64,000 bases of DNA from Acidobacterium capsulatum ATCC 51196 (GTDB taxonomy: Bacteria; Acidobacteriota; Terriglobia; Terriglobales; Acidobacteriaceae): positions 62,001-126,000 of the forward strand of contig NC_012483.1 in NCBI RefSeq assembly GCF_000022565.1, in the 5' to 3' direction. The notes beneath the pieces were generated by a model, which did not search any database, was not told the origin of the DNA, and saw only the letters and a list, made by a program, of their open reading frames with translations. This document shows, in pieces, positions 24,678 through 34,536 of the stretch (its first letter is position 1; every line of letters starts with the position of its first letter). Made by a program: the position numbers and the translations under genes.

Positions 24678-25733
24678 GTGTCGAACGTCTCCGCGCTGTT
24701 CAGCTCGCCGCACCGCCGTTACAACCCGCTGCGCCGCCAGTGGGTGCTGGTTTCTCCGCATCGCACGCAGCGCCCCTGGCAGGGGGAAGTGAACCAGGCC
24801 ACCGGCTTCTCAGACGTGACCTATGACGCGGCCTGCTATCTTTGCCCGGGCAACGAGCGCGCCGGTGGCCACAAGACGCCGGCCTATGAGAGCGTTTTTG
24901 TCTTTGACAATGATTATGCGGCTCTGCTGCCCGAGGCTCCGGCCGGGGCAGAGAGTACGAGCAGCTCTCCGCTGCTGCGCGCCGAGCCGGAGACGGGCCG
25001 CTGCCGCGTGCTGTGCTTTCATCCTCACCACAACCTGACCATGGCGCGCATGCAGCCCGGGCAGATTGCCCGCGTGGTGGAGGAGTGGCAGGCGCAGTAT
25101 CGCGAACTGGGCGCCGATCCGGAGATTGGCTACGTCGAGATCTTTGAGAATCGCGGGGCTTTGATGGGCGCGAGCAATCCGCACCCGCATGGGCAGATAT
25201 GGGCGACGCGGCATGTGCCCGATGAACCGGCGCTCGAAGGCGAGTCGCTGAGGGCCTATCGCGCCGAGCACGGCGGCTGCCTGCTGTGTGATTATCTGGC
25301 CGAGGAGATGCGCCAGCAGACGCGCGTGATCTGCGAAAACGAGGGCTTTGCGGTGGTGGTGCCGTGGTGGGCCGTGTGGCCGTTTGAGACGCTGGTGCTC
25401 TCAAAGCGCCATCTGCGTTCGATGAATGATTTTTCCGCTGCCGATCGCGCCGCGCTGGCCGACATTCTGCGCCAGACCACCATTCGCTACGACAACCTGT
25501 TTGAGACGAGCTTTCCTTACACGATGGGCTTCCATCAGGCGCCCGTGACGCCGGGCGGCCACGAGGAGTGGCACTTTCACGCGCACTACTATCCGCCGTT
25601 GCTCCGTTCGGCGACGGTGCGCAAATTTATGGTGGGCTTTGAAATGCTGGGCATGCCGCAGCGGGACATCACGCCAGAGTCCGCCGCCGAGCGTCTGCGC
25701 GCTGTGGCGGCGACGCACTTCATGGACCGGTAG
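24678..25733 (+). CDS. galT: galactose-1-phosphate uridylyltransferase
   Basis: A 351-residue HIT-superfamily enzyme of the Leloir pathway. It swaps UMP from UDP-glucose to galactose-1-phosphate. RRYNPLRRQWVLVSPHR opens the domain. A zinc-binding Cys pair is in CYLCPGN. The nucleophile His lies in NPHPHGQIW (H-P-H-x-Q). A second HIT-like half ends with HFHAHYYPP. The GTG at 24678 is chosen because AGGAG lies 7 nt upstream and gives the usual length. It is convergent with the LacI-family gene, with 24 bp between stops. Confidence 0.95.
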   Translation: MSNVSALFSSPHRRYNPLRRQWVLVSPHRTQRPWQGEVNQATGFSDVTYDAACYLCPGNERAGGHKTPAYESVFVFDNDYAALLPEAPAGAESTSSSPLLRAEPETGRCRVLCFHPHHNLTMARMQPGQIARVVEEWQAQYRELGADPEIGYVEIFENRGALMGASNPHPHGQIWATRHVPDEPALEGESLRAYRAEHGGCLLCDYLAEEMRQQTRVICENEGFAVVVPWWAVWPFETLVLSKRHLRSMNDFSAADRAALADILRQTTIRYDNLFETSFPYTMGFHQAPVTPGGHEEWHFHAHYYPPLLRSATVRKFMVGFEMLGMPQRDITPESAAERLRAVAATHFMDR

Positions 25734-25757
25734 CCGTTCTCCGCTCTGGGGCGGCCG

Positions 25758-26789
25758 TCAGCGAGCCCTGGCGCGCGTCTTTTTCGCAGGCGCGCCGTCT
25801 GCCGGGGGAGCGGTCGTCTCCCGAAGCACCAGGCTCGGCTGCACGACATGCTCGCGCTTGTGGCCGCGTCCGCTCCTGGTGTGCAGCGCGGCAAAGGCGG
25901 CGCGCGCAATCTCGGCGCGGGGCAGGCGAACGGTGGTCAGCGGCGGTTCGGTGTAGCCGCTGATCGTGATGTCGTCAAAGCCCACCAGCGAAATATCGCG
26001 GGGAACGCGCAGCTTCGTCTGATGCACAGCTCGCAGTGCTCCGATGGCGGTAAGGTCATTCGAGCAGAGCACAGCTTGCGGAACGGGCTTGCGTTCGAGC
26101 AGTTGCTGCATGGCGCGGAAGCCGCCTTCGATGGTGTGATCGCCCTGCACGATGTCTTCAAACTCCAGCGGCAGCTTGTGCGCGCGCATGTTTTTGCGAA
26201 ACGCCTCCAGCCGGGCGCGGGAGGACTTGTGCGCCGGTGACCCGCTGATGAAGGCAATGCGCCGGTGGCCCAGGGTATACAGGTGTTCGATCGCCGCGCC
26301 AATGCCGGCGGCATAGTCGATGGTGATGGTGCTGACGTTGCCCTGCGGGCGCGCCGTGTCAAGAAAGACGAGGGGAATCTCGCGGCGGCTCAGCTCTTCA
26401 ATCAGCCGCGGCTCCATCTCAGTGGTCATGATGGCCACACCGTCCACCTTGCGCTGCAGCATGCGGCTCACGCAGTGCTCGGTGCGGTGCGGGTCATAGT
26501 CGGTGTTGGCCACGAGAATCTCGCGTCCATTCCTGACCGCGATGTCTTCAAAGGACTTGACCAGCTCGGGGAAGAACGGATTGGTGATGTCCGAGATGAT
26601 CAATCCATACAGCGAACTGCGTCCCGAGCCGAGGGCGCGAGCGTTGGTGTTGGGGTAATAACGCAGGGTCTGAATGGCTTTGCGCACGCGCTCGGCCGTC
26701 TCCCATGTGACCTTTTCAGAATCATTGATGGTGCGGGAAACGGTAGCGGTGGAAACCCCGGCGAGCCTTGCGACTTCTTTTATGTTCAT
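25758..26789 (-). CDS. LacI/GalR-family transcriptional regulator
   Basis: A 343-residue repressor. The N-terminal helix-turn-helix is MNIKEVARLAGVSTATVSRT, followed by the hinge NTNARALGSGRS. A periplasmic-binding-protein-like sensor domain occupies residues 60-330, with SLYGLIISDITNPFF and LVGFDDITISGYTEPPLTTV as recognisable parts. The C-terminus is basic. The effector is probably galactose or a galactoside, inferred from neighbours (galT, GH36) and from LacI-type sites in front of several galactoside genes. It is transcribed in the same direction as GH36 upstream of it, 79 bp apart. Confidence 0.93.
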   Translation of the reverse strand: MNIKEVARLAGVSTATVSRTINDSEKVTWETAERVRKAIQTLRYYPNTNARALGSGRSSLYGLIISDITNPFFPELVKSFEDIAVRNGREILVANTDYDPHRTEHCVSRMLQRKVDGVAIMTTEMEPRLIEELSRREIPLVFLDTARPQGNVSTITIDYAAGIGAAIEHLYTLGHRRIAFISGSPAHKSSRARLEAFRKNMRAHKLPLEFEDIVQGDHTIEGGFRAMQQLLERKPVPQAVLCSNDLTAIGALRAVHQTKLRVPRDISLVGFDDITISGYTEPPLTTVRLPRAEIARAAFAALHTRSGRGHKREHVVQPSLVLRETTAPPADGAPAKKTRARAR

Positions 26790-26868
26790 GGTTCATCCTG
26801 TTCAAGGGGCGTGAAGGCAGCATCTATGATTGTCGCGCCATCGTCAATGTTGCCTGGAGCGTCTGTTG

Positions 26869-29127
26869 TCAGGGTTCACGCTCCAGGGTGAAGGCTGCGG
26901 CCTGAAAGTCGCCCCGAAGGGCAAGCTGAATTCCAACATTCGTCCAGTAGGCGCCGCTCGCGTTCGAGGGCGTCTCTGGCGCGGCTTTTCCATCGAGCAT
27001 ATGCAGGCGATAGGTGGCGCCCGGCTCTAATCCACGCAGGTAGAGCTCGGGATAGGGGTAGCCCATCTGGCTGGAATGCAGGAAGGCAAAGACCGCCACC
27101 TGCTTGCCATCCGGCGCCACATACTCGGTGGCGGAGTGTTCGCTGCCGTGGAGCGGCGAGATCAGCCGGTAGAGCGCGCCGCGCTGCACCGTGGCGCGAA
27201 TGGACTTGTATTGCGCGACCAGTGTGCGCGCCTGGACGAACTCCTGGGGTGTCCATTGGTTCAGATTGGCCCCGATACCGAGCGCGCCCTGCATCGATGA
27301 GAGAAAGCGGTACGTCAGGGAAGTGACCCGCTGGTTGACCCAGTTGGGCGAATCCGTCACCCAGGCCATCATGACACCGGGCGAGTAGGCGTAGGTGAAG
27401 CCGTTCTGAATGGAGAGCCGGTCAAACGGATCGGTGTTGTCCGAGGTCCATACCTCATCGGTGTAGCGCAGAATGCCGAGATCGACGCGGCCGCCACCGC
27501 CCGAGCAGTCCTCAATTTCCACGTGCGGATGACGGGCGCGCAGCTCCTGAAGAATGCTGTACAGGTTTCGCGTGTACTTTACGTAGACTTCCTTCTCGTG
27601 GTCCGCGCCCGCCGAGGGCCAGCCTGGCTCTGACCAGTTCCGGTTGTAGTCCCACTTGAGAAAGTCGATGCGGTTATTGGTCAGCAGGGAATCGAGGGTG
27701 TGAAAGACGTAAGCCTTTACATCGGGCCGTGCAAGATTGAGCACGAGCTGGTTGCGCTCCTGGGAACGCGGGCGTCCGTTGAAGTGGAGCACCCAGTCTG
27801 GATGCTTGCGGTAGAGATCGCTGTTGGGGTTCACCATCTCGGGCTCGACCCACAGGCCAAAGCTCATGCCCAGGGAGTGAACCTTGGCGATCAGCGGCCC
27901 AAGGCCGTGCGGAAATTTTTGCGGGTTGGGGTACCAGTCGCCGAGACCGGCATGGTCATCCTTCCGCTGGCCAAACCAGCCGTCGTCCATGATGAATCGC
28001 TCGACGCCGATGCTGGCGGCCTTCTCCGCGAGCGCCTCTTGCCCGGCCTCATTCACCTGAAATCCCGTTGCCTCCCAGGAGTCATAGACGACCGGACGCA
28101 GCCCGGGATGCGGGTGGTGGGGCAGAATTTCGGCGATTTCAAAGCGATGCAACAGGCGCGAGGCTCCGCCCACACCGTTTCTCGTATAACCGGCGTAGAA
28201 GTAGGGCGTTTTGAGCGACTCGCCGGGAGCCAGAACGTAGCCAAAATCAAAGGGGTTGAAGCCGCCGGTGACGCGCACTTGCCGGGCCTGCGTCTGCTCG
28301 ACGGCGATCTGCCAGTTTCCGCTCCAGCCCAGCGCGCCAAACCACACCTGCCCCTGATCCTGATCCGCTGAGGCACCGCGCTCAATGGCGAACCACGGAT
28401 TATTGGCGTGGCTGGTGGGGCCTCGCCGGCTTTCGAGCACGATCTTGCCCGGATGCAGCGCCTGCTGCTGCAAGTCCCACTCCCCGGTCCAGCGGCCGGT
28501 CAGGTCATAGAGATGGTAGTCGCCGGCAGCGGGAAGATTCCAGGTCGCGGCGAAGGACTGCTCAATCGTGAAAGGCTTTCCCGTGCGGTTTTCGATGGTT
28601 GCCGAACGCCGCAGGATGCCGGTGGCTTCATCGATCTTGTAATCGAGTACAACGAAGACCTTTCGTTCGATGTCCTGCATGGTTACAGTGAGGCGGTCGC
28701 CGTCGATCTGATGCGATACGTAGTGGAGCACGAGATCGCGATTGCCGTCGGGGAAGGTGATTTTCAGATCGGGGGTGGTGTACAGGCCCCCACCCCAGCC
28801 GGTGAACTCCTGCGGAGTGGTGTTGACCGAAGGATCGAACGCGGCCCAGCCTGGCAACGCGTGCGGCTGGGGAAAAGAATCGGTGAAGCCCAGGCGCGAG
28901 CCCCAGTAGATCGACTGCAACTGGCCGTTCGGGTTTACTCCAAAGACATAGCTCACACCCTTTGCGTCGATACGAAAGACGTGGGTTTGGGCGTCATAGT
29001 GGACCGGCCCATTGCTGGCGGAAGCCCCGTGGGCCGCCATCGCCATGGCCAGCAGGCCGCCCAGCGCGCCCAGCCATCTCAGCGCCCGGCTCAGGCGCTG
29101 CTCCGTTCGATGAGGTTTGCCGATCAC
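26869..29127 (-). CDS. secreted alpha-galactosidase, GH36
   Basis: A 752-residue GH36 enzyme. A signal-like N-terminus (LGALGGLLAMAMAAHGASA) is followed by a beta-sandwich and the catalytic barrel. FIMDDGWFGQR, the nucleophile Asp in FLKWDYNR, and the acid/base Asp in VWTSDNTDPFDR are all present, with ECC-like element EDCSGGGGR between. It acts on raffinose-type oligosaccharides or galactosylated polysaccharides. The GTG at 29127 has AAGGAG 8 nt upstream, and an ATG at 29131 is out of frame. It is divergent from the TonB receptor gene, with a shared control region that carries LacI-type sites. Confidence 0.94.
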   Translation of the reverse strand: MIGKPHRTEQRLSRALRWLGALGGLLAMAMAAHGASASNGPVHYDAQTHVFRIDAKGVSYVFGVNPNGQLQSIYWGSRLGFTDSFPQPHALPGWAAFDPSVNTTPQEFTGWGGGLYTTPDLKITFPDGNRDLVLHYVSHQIDGDRLTVTMQDIERKVFVVLDYKIDEATGILRRSATIENRTGKPFTIEQSFAATWNLPAAGDYHLYDLTGRWTGEWDLQQQALHPGKIVLESRRGPTSHANNPWFAIERGASADQDQGQVWFGALGWSGNWQIAVEQTQARQVRVTGGFNPFDFGYVLAPGESLKTPYFYAGYTRNGVGGASRLLHRFEIAEILPHHPHPGLRPVVYDSWEATGFQVNEAGQEALAEKAASIGVERFIMDDGWFGQRKDDHAGLGDWYPNPQKFPHGLGPLIAKVHSLGMSFGLWVEPEMVNPNSDLYRKHPDWVLHFNGRPRSQERNQLVLNLARPDVKAYVFHTLDSLLTNNRIDFLKWDYNRNWSEPGWPSAGADHEKEVYVKYTRNLYSILQELRARHPHVEIEDCSGGGGRVDLGILRYTDEVWTSDNTDPFDRLSIQNGFTYAYSPGVMMAWVTDSPNWVNQRVTSLTYRFLSSMQGALGIGANLNQWTPQEFVQARTLVAQYKSIRATVQRGALYRLISPLHGSEHSATEYVAPDGKQVAVFAFLHSSQMGYPYPELYLRGLEPGATYRLHMLDGKAAPETPSNASGAYWTNVGIQLALRGDFQAAAFTLEREP

Positions 29128-29256
29128 TCATTCTCTCCTTGCATATGCAATCGATGCGACGCTGGGCGGTTCGTTCAAGGATGAGCCGTGACCGCAACAC
29201 GCGGCCGGGTATGCCCTTCGCCATCCCGCCAAAAATATCACGGCGAAGCAGGTGTG

Positions 29257-29270
29257 TGTAAGCGAATACA
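29257..29270. promoter_or_regulatory. LacI-type operator-like site 1
   Basis: TGTAAGCGAATACA, with flanking ATAAAA. The same 18-bp context recurs 157 bp downstream. It lies 130 bp upstream of the GH36 start and upstream of the TonB promoter. Confidence 0.65.
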
Positions 29271-29332
29271 TAAAAACCGGCAAGCTGTCAGAAGGCGCCA
29301 TCAGAACACGGACAACATGCTTACTTTTTCTC

Positions 29333-29361
29333 TTGACAACTCCTTGCTTCCTTCAATAAAC
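29333..29361 (+). promoter_or_regulatory. candidate sigma-70 promoter of the TonB receptor gene
   Basis: TTGACA at 29333-29338 with 17 nt to ATAAAC at 29356-29361 (AATAAA one base earlier). Operator-like site 2 lies 50 bp downstream, where a bound repressor could block elongation. Confidence 0.5.
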
Positions 29362-29413
29362 CCCTGTGAGCAGGCAAAAGTGTTTATTCATGTTGCCAGT
29401 TCAGCCTCATGAA

Positions 29414-29427
29414 TGTAAGCGAGTACA
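29414..29427. promoter_or_regulatory. LacI-type operator-like site 2
   Basis: TGTAAGCGAGTACA followed by TAAAG. It differs from site 1 by one base in 14 and has the same left flank pattern. Two spaced sites allow DNA looping by a tetramer or joint occupancy. Confidence 0.65.
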
Positions 29428-29510
29428 TAAAGCCTGAGATCGATCCCCGCCTTGGAAAGTTGCAACTGGTCTAGTTAAACGTTTTGGAGATTTTTGTGGA
29501 GGCAAAAATC

Positions 29511-32500
29511 GTGAGAATCCTAAGAGTCGCATGCGCATTTGTCCTTGCAGCCGGACTTTTCCTCGTCCTGCCGCAAGCCTTTGCACAGCTGGATACGGGC
29601 GCCGTTACCGGCGTTGTCGCCGACGGCACGGGAGCCATCATTCCCAGTGCATCAGTAACGATCACCAACACAGGAACAGGCTTCGCGGCCAAAACCAAGA
29701 CCGATGCCAATGGGGTATATACCTTCTCCCCGCTCCGTATCGGCAGCTACAGCATCACGGCCAGCGCGCCGGGCTTTCAAACCACCAAACAGGAAAATGT
29801 GACGGTTCAGGTGCAGGAGCGGCTCAGTGTAAACCTGACGCTTAAGCCCGGCCAGGTCACGCAGACCGTTACTGTGACGACGGCTCCGCCGCTGCTTCAG
29901 ACGCAGAGCGGTTCGGTAGGCCAGGTCATGACCGCCCAGACGATCAACCATGTCCCGCTGAATGGCCGCAACTGGGTTTACATTGCGCAGCTCTCCGCAG
30001 GCACCGCGCCGTCTGAAGGCTCGCGCGGCGGCGGCAAGGGTGACTTTGAGGCCAACGGACAACGCGCCGAGCAGAACAACTTCATCCTTGACGGCGTCGA
30101 TAACAACGTCAACGTCGTGGACTTTGTGAATGGCGCGAGCTATGTCGTGCAGCCGCCGCCCGATGCGCTCTCTGAGTTCAAAGTGCAGACCGGCGACTAT
30201 AGCGCGGAGTTTGGCCACTCGGCCGGCGCGGTCGTCAACGCTACCATCAAGTCGGGCACCAACCAGATTCACGGCGACCTCTGGGAGTATTTCCGGAACA
30301 CCGTGCTAGATGCGCGCAATTTCAACGCGCAGACGGTTCCGGCCTATCACGAGAACCAGTTCGGCGCGACGCTTGGTTTCCCGATCCTCAAGAACAAGCT
30401 CTTCTTCTTTGGCGACACCCAGGCCAACCGCATCATCTTTGGCAATACGCAGACGCTCACCGTGCCCACGGCGAAGATGCGCCAGGGCGATTTCACCGAA
30501 CTGCTGAATACCTCGCTGACCGGCAATGCACAGCCCGTCTACCTGTACCAGCCAAACAAGCAGGATGGTACGCCACTGGCCTGCAACGGCCAGCAGAATG
30601 TCTTTTGCCCGAACCAGATCAACAAGGTCGCGCAGAACATTCTGAACCTTTACCCGTTGCCGAACGCGAACAACGGCAAGACCTACAACAACTACGTGGT
30701 CAGCACACCCGATCGCGATAACACCTTCCAGTGGGATGCTCGCATGGACTACAACATGAGCAGCCACGACCAGATGTTTGCCCGCTTCAGCTATTATCAC
30801 GAGCCGGGCTATAATCCTCCTCCGCTCGGTCCCATTCTCGACGGCGGCAGCTTTGGAAACGACGGCACGATTCTCAACCTCGGCGAGAACTTCGTTTATA
30901 GCGAGACGCACGTCTTCAGCCCGACGTTCTCCAACGAATTCCGCTTCGGCTACAACTATCTGCACGACGGCTATCTGCAGCCGAACTACAACACGAACAT
31001 CGCACCGACACTGGGCCTGGGCGGCATTCCGTACGGCCCGGACTTTCCGGAAAATGGCGGCTTGCCAAATGTCTCGGTCAGCGGAATTTCCAGCTTCGGC
31101 AGCACCACTTACTTTGCGACGGACGAGCATGAAAACGTCTTCCAGCTTCTGGATGATGTGACCAAGATCGCCGGCAATCACTCGCTGAAGATGGGCGTCG
31201 ACTTTCAAAGCATCCGCTTCTCGACGTTGCAGCCACCTTTTTCTCGCGGAACCTACAGCTTCAACGGCCTCTACACCAGCAATCAGAGCGCAGACTTCAC
31301 CGGTTATGGCGTGGCTGATTTTCTGGCCGATCAGAACAACTTCGCGCAGATCTCGAACGAGTTCAAAAACGGCGACGCCCACTGGTATCGCGCGGCTTAT
31401 TTTGAAGACGACTGGCGCGCGACGAGCAAGCTCACGCTCAACCTCGGCGTGCGCTACGACTACTACCAGCCCTACAAGGATGTCGGTGGTTACCAGGCCA
31501 CGTACTACGTGACCGGCCCAACCGGCCCGGGCTTTGGGCAGGCCGTGTATCAGATTCCGGAGCAGCAGCGGAGCTATCCGATGTCGCCGGCCTTCCTGAA
31601 TCTGCTGGCCAAAGACAACATCACGCTGCAGTATGTGAATAACCCGGCATTGATTAATGCGCAGCACGATAACTTCGCGCCGCGCTTCGGCATCTCCTAC
31701 GCCGTAACGCCGAACGATGTGGTGCGCGCCGGGTATGGCATCTTCTACGGCGGACTGGAGAGCACCGGATACTATCCCAATCTCGGTGAGAACTATCCCT
31801 TCCAGTTCACTGATACCTTCAACGCGCCCTCGTGCAATCCCAACAGCTGCCCGAGCATCAGTGACCCGGCCCACGGCGGAATCTCGCTGGAGAACGGCTT
31901 CTCGAATGCTCTGGCCGCAGGACTGCAGAACTTCATCTCGACGCCGGCGCTGCGTGGTTCCGACCATTTGGCGAAGACTCCGTACACTGAGGATTACAAC
32001 CTCTCCTATGAGCATGCCTTCAGCTCAAATCTGGCGGCGACCATTTCTTATGTAGGCGACGTTTCCCGTCATCTGCAGGTCTTCCCGGATCCCAACGCGC
32101 AGTTTGCGCTGACCAATCCGAATGTGAACTCAAACCCCTACCGGCCGTTCCCCGACTTTGGTGGAACTGCTTACACCAACTACGCCGGCATGAGCAACTA
32201 CAACTCGCTGCAGGCCAAGCTGCAGAAGCGCATGTCAAACGGCCTGAACTTCCTGGTCAGCTACACGTGGTCGCACTCGCTCGACGATGCTCCCACGCCG
32301 CTGGGCAGCACCGGCGATCCTGGCTATCGCAACACCAACCTGCTGCCGATCATCAACGACTACAGCAACTCCGCCTTTGATGTGCGGCAGCGCCTCAGCC
32401 TGAATGCGTTTTATGAACTGCCCTTCGGCAAGGGCCGCAAATACCTCAACCGGGGCGGCGTGCTCAATGCCATCGCCGGCGGATGGGCGGCCAACATTAC

Positions 32501-33071
32501 TTACTTCGCGCAGACCGGTAATCCGTTCACGGTGAGCCCCAATAACTCGGGTCCCTCGGGCGGCGGAACGCGTGCGATCCTGATCGGCGATCCCTTCAAG
32601 GGAGGCGGCTCGCCCAACTCCACCAACCCGAACGTCGTCTGCCCGGCCCAGGTGAGGACCAAGGCGAATTGGTACAACCCGTGCGCCTTTGCCAATCCTG
32701 ACTCCGGCAAAGAGATCAGCCCCGGTCCTTACAACGGCAGCTACACGACTCCCCAGCCGGGATACAAGTATCCGGCCGAGGTCACCAACCGCGCCCAGGT
32801 GCTTGCTCTGCTCGGCGGTCGCCGCAACCAGATCTACGGTCCCGGCTACAACCGCGCGAACATGTCGGTCTTCAAGGATTTCCCCACGTGGAGAAAGCAG
32901 TACCTCGAATTCCGCGGCGATATCTTCAACCTGTTCAACACACCGGCGCTCGGAATTCCGAGCGTGACCAACCTCAACTCCAACGGCGGCCAGATCACCG
33001 GTCCCCGCTTCTTCCAGAACTTCACTCCAGACGCGCGCTTCCTGCAGTTCGCGCTGAAGTATCAGTTCTGA
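29511..33071 (+). CDS. Oar-like TonB-dependent outer-membrane receptor
   Basis: A protein of about 1186 residues. A signal peptide ends near QAFA-Q (residue 25). Residues 26-105 form a carboxypeptidase-regulatory-like beta-sandwich (GAVTGVVADGTGAIIPSASV). The plug follows (around residues 115-230, with LNGRNW and ANGQRAEQNNFILDGVDNN). The remainder is a long beta-barrel with many alternating aromatic strands, ending in FLQFALKYQF with a terminal Phe, as outer-membrane proteins have. Such receptors in Acidobacteria are thought to import oligosaccharides. Here galactosides are likely by context. The GTG at 29511 is preferred to a TTG at 29484, since GGAGG lies 9 nt before it. Confidence 0.93.
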   Translation: MRILRVACAFVLAAGLFLVLPQAFAQLDTGAVTGVVADGTGAIIPSASVTITNTGTGFAAKTKTDANGVYTFSPLRIGSYSITASAPGFQTTKQENVTVQVQERLSVNLTLKPGQVTQTVTVTTAPPLLQTQSGSVGQVMTAQTINHVPLNGRNWVYIAQLSAGTAPSEGSRGGGKGDFEANGQRAEQNNFILDGVDNNVNVVDFVNGASYVVQPPPDALSEFKVQTGDYSAEFGHSAGAVVNATIKSGTNQIHGDLWEYFRNTVLDARNFNAQTVPAYHENQFGATLGFPILKNKLFFFGDTQANRIIFGNTQTLTVPTAKMRQGDFTELLNTSLTGNAQPVYLYQPNKQDGTPLACNGQQNVFCPNQINKVAQNILNLYPLPNANNGKTYNNYVVSTPDRDNTFQWDARMDYNMSSHDQMFARFSYYHEPGYNPPPLGPILDGGSFGNDGTILNLGENFVYSETHVFSPTFSNEFRFGYNYLHDGYLQPNYNTNIAPTLGLGGIPYGPDFPENGGLPNVSVSGISSFGSTTYFATDEHENVFQLLDDVTKIAGNHSLKMGVDFQSIRFSTLQPPFSRGTYSFNGLYTSNQSADFTGYGVADFLADQNNFAQISNEFKNGDAHWYRAAYFEDDWRATSKLTLNLGVRYDYYQPYKDVGGYQATYYVTGPTGPGFGQAVYQIPEQQRSYPMSPAFLNLLAKDNITLQYVNNPALINAQHDNFAPRFGISYAVTPNDVVRAGYGIFYGGLESTGYYPNLGENYPFQFTDTFNAPSCNPNSCPSISDPAHGGISLENGFSNALAAGLQNFISTPALRGSDHLAKTPYTEDYNLSYEHAFSSNLAATISYVGDVSRHLQVFPDPNAQFALTNPNVNSNPYRPFPDFGGTAYTNYAGMSNYNSLQAKLQKRMSNGLNFLVSYTWSHSLDDAPTPLGSTGDPGYRNTNLLPIINDYSNSAFDVRQRLSLNAFYELPFGKGRKYLNRGGVLNAIAGGWAANITYFAQTGNPFTVSPNNSGPSGGGTRAILIGDPFKGGGSPNSTNPNVVCPAQVRTKANWYNPCAFANPDSGKEISPGPYNGSYTTPQPGYKYPAEVTNRAQVLALLGGRRNQIYGPGYNRANMSVFKDFPTWRKQYLEFRGDIFNLFNTPALGIPSVTNLNSNGGQITGPRFFQNFTPDARFLQFALKYQF

Positions 33072-33088
33072 GCGTTACACTTCACTGG

Positions 33089-33117
33089 GAGAGCGGCGGC
33101 GATTTCGCCGCTCTCCT
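33089..33117. repeat. hairpin between the TonB gene and the TPR gene
   Basis: GGAGAGCGGCG and CGCCGCTCTCC form an 11-bp stem with a 7-nt loop, 18 nt after the TonB stop. It has no T-run, so it may attenuate or stabilise the 3' end without stopping transcription fully. Confidence 0.6.
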
Positions 33118-33135
33118 GGATGGAGACGATTCCCG

Positions 33136-34536
33136 GTGACTTCCGCACTTCGACCCGGCCGTCGCATGGCCTTTCTTCCGGCGCTGCTCTTTCTGGCGCT
33201 TTGTTTGACCGTGCTCCACGCGGCCGCGCAGGCCGCCAACCACGACAACCAGCTCTTTGCGCAGGCCAACGCGGCAATGCAGCCGGGGCAGTTGGCCGAC
33301 GCAGAGCGCATCCTGCTCGAACTGCGCGCGCGTCATCCGCATGCATTTCCGATCAATGAGACGCTTGGGCTCCTGTACGCCGAGGAGAATCACTTGCATC
33401 GTGCGCTTCCGCTGTTGACGGCCGCCGTGCATGAGAGTCCGGGCGAGGCCGTGGCTCATGCCAACCTTGGCGACGCGTTGTTCAAGCTTGGAAGGTTGCA
33501 ACCGGCAGCGCATGAACTCGCGATGAGCGCGAAGATGAATCCGAGCGATGCGGCGACGCAGAGCGCGCTAGCGCAGACTTATATGCTGCTGCACAAGCCG
33601 GCTCTCGCCGTGCCCGCGTTTGAGGCCGCGCTGCGGCAGAACGGCGATGACGCAGCATTGCTCTACAACACGGCACTGGCCTGCTACCAGGCAGGCCTGC
33701 CGGCCAAGGCGGAGCCGCTGCTGGCGCGTATGCCGGGCGTGGAAGAGTCCGCCGAAGCGCAATCGCTTTACGGCGATGTGGATGAGGCGATGACTCATTA
33801 TGAGCAAGCCGCACAGCACTATGCGGCGGCCGCGCGTCTTGATCCAAGCGAGCCCAATATCTATATGCTCGGCATCGAGTTTATGCGTCACTGGACCTTC
33901 GACCCCGCCATCAAGGAGTTTCTTGCGGGCGTGCAGCGCTTTCCGGACAGCACTCGCATGAAGGTTGGGCTCGGCATCGCGTATTACGGCGGCAGCTATT
34001 ACGACAAGGCGATTCCGGTCTTTTCAAATCTGCTGGCGCAGCACCCTGACAACGCCATGTATGCGGAACTGCTGGGGCGCGATTGCATCGTGCCGGGCGA
34101 AGGCACGGTAGCCCAATGCGCCGATCTCGCCAGTTTTGCCGAGAAGCATCCTGACAACGCACGGATTGCCACCTATGCAGCGATCACGATGCTGCATGGT
34201 CCACGGGACCCCAAACAGGCGGCTCTCGCGCGAAGCTTGCTGGTGCGCGCGATGCAGTCCAATCCAAAACTGGCCGATGCGCATTATGCCATGGGGCTGT
34301 TGCTGCAGGAGGAAGGGAAGTGGCCGCAGAGCATTCCTGAACTGGAGACAGCGACGCAACTCAAGCCCGATGACGCGGTCGCGCATTATCGCCTGGCGCT
34401 GGCATATTCTCACGCCGGGCGCATGCAGCAGGCGCATGAGCAGATTGCACTCCAACTCAAATACAGCCACGCTCAGCGCGCCGAGACGAATGCGCGCCTG
34501 AAGGCCGTGACCACTTTTCTGGTGAAGATGAAATGA
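33136..34536 (+). CDS. secreted TPR-repeat protein
   Basis: A 466-residue protein with an N-terminal hydrophobic export signal (FLPALLFLALCLTVLHAAAQA) and about eight to ten TPR units across the rest, for instance AHANLGDALFKLGRLQPA, LYNTALACYQAGLPAKA and AHYAMGLLLQEEGKW. It is probably periplasmic. The GTG at 33136 opens the frame; an ATG at 33166 would leave a shorter signal. Its stop overlaps the next gene (ATGA), and the TonB gene is 65 bp upstream, so it may be part of the same transcript. Confidence 0.85.
   Translation: MTSALRPGRRMAFLPALLFLALCLTVLHAAAQAANHDNQLFAQANAAMQPGQLADAERILLELRARHPHAFPINETLGLLYAEENHLHRALPLLTAAVHESPGEAVAHANLGDALFKLGRLQPAAHELAMSAKMNPSDAATQSALAQTYMLLHKPALAVPAFEAALRQNGDDAALLYNTALACYQAGLPAKAEPLLARMPGVEESAEAQSLYGDVDEAMTHYEQAAQHYAAAARLDPSEPNIYMLGIEFMRHWTFDPAIKEFLAGVQRFPDSTRMKVGLGIAYYGGSYYDKAIPVFSNLLAQHPDNAMYAELLGRDCIVPGEGTVAQCADLASFAEKHPDNARIATYAAITMLHGPRDPKQAALARSLLVRAMQSNPKLADAHYAMGLLLQEEGKWPQSIPELETATQLKPDDAVAHYRLALAYSHAGRMQQAHEQIALQLKYSHAQRAETNARLKAVTTFLVKMK

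Larger units (their letters stand above)
29128..29510. other. divergent GH36/TonB control region
   Basis: 383 bp without a gene. Contents are two near-identical LacI-type operators (29257-29270 and 29414-29427), a TTGACA-type promoter between them, and the GGAGG ribosome site of the TonB gene at its right end. All are listed separately. Confidence 0.7.

Noticed and set aside
29140-29165. Additional LacI-type operator close to the GH36 start
   Set aside because: TGCAATCGATGCGA keeps the central CG and left half, but its right half deviates at several positions.
30306-32015. 569-codon open frame on the minus strand inside the TonB receptor gene
   Set aside because: It is antisense to a well-supported receptor, is dominated by Val/Ala/Arg/Glu from GC-rich third positions, and has no domain.
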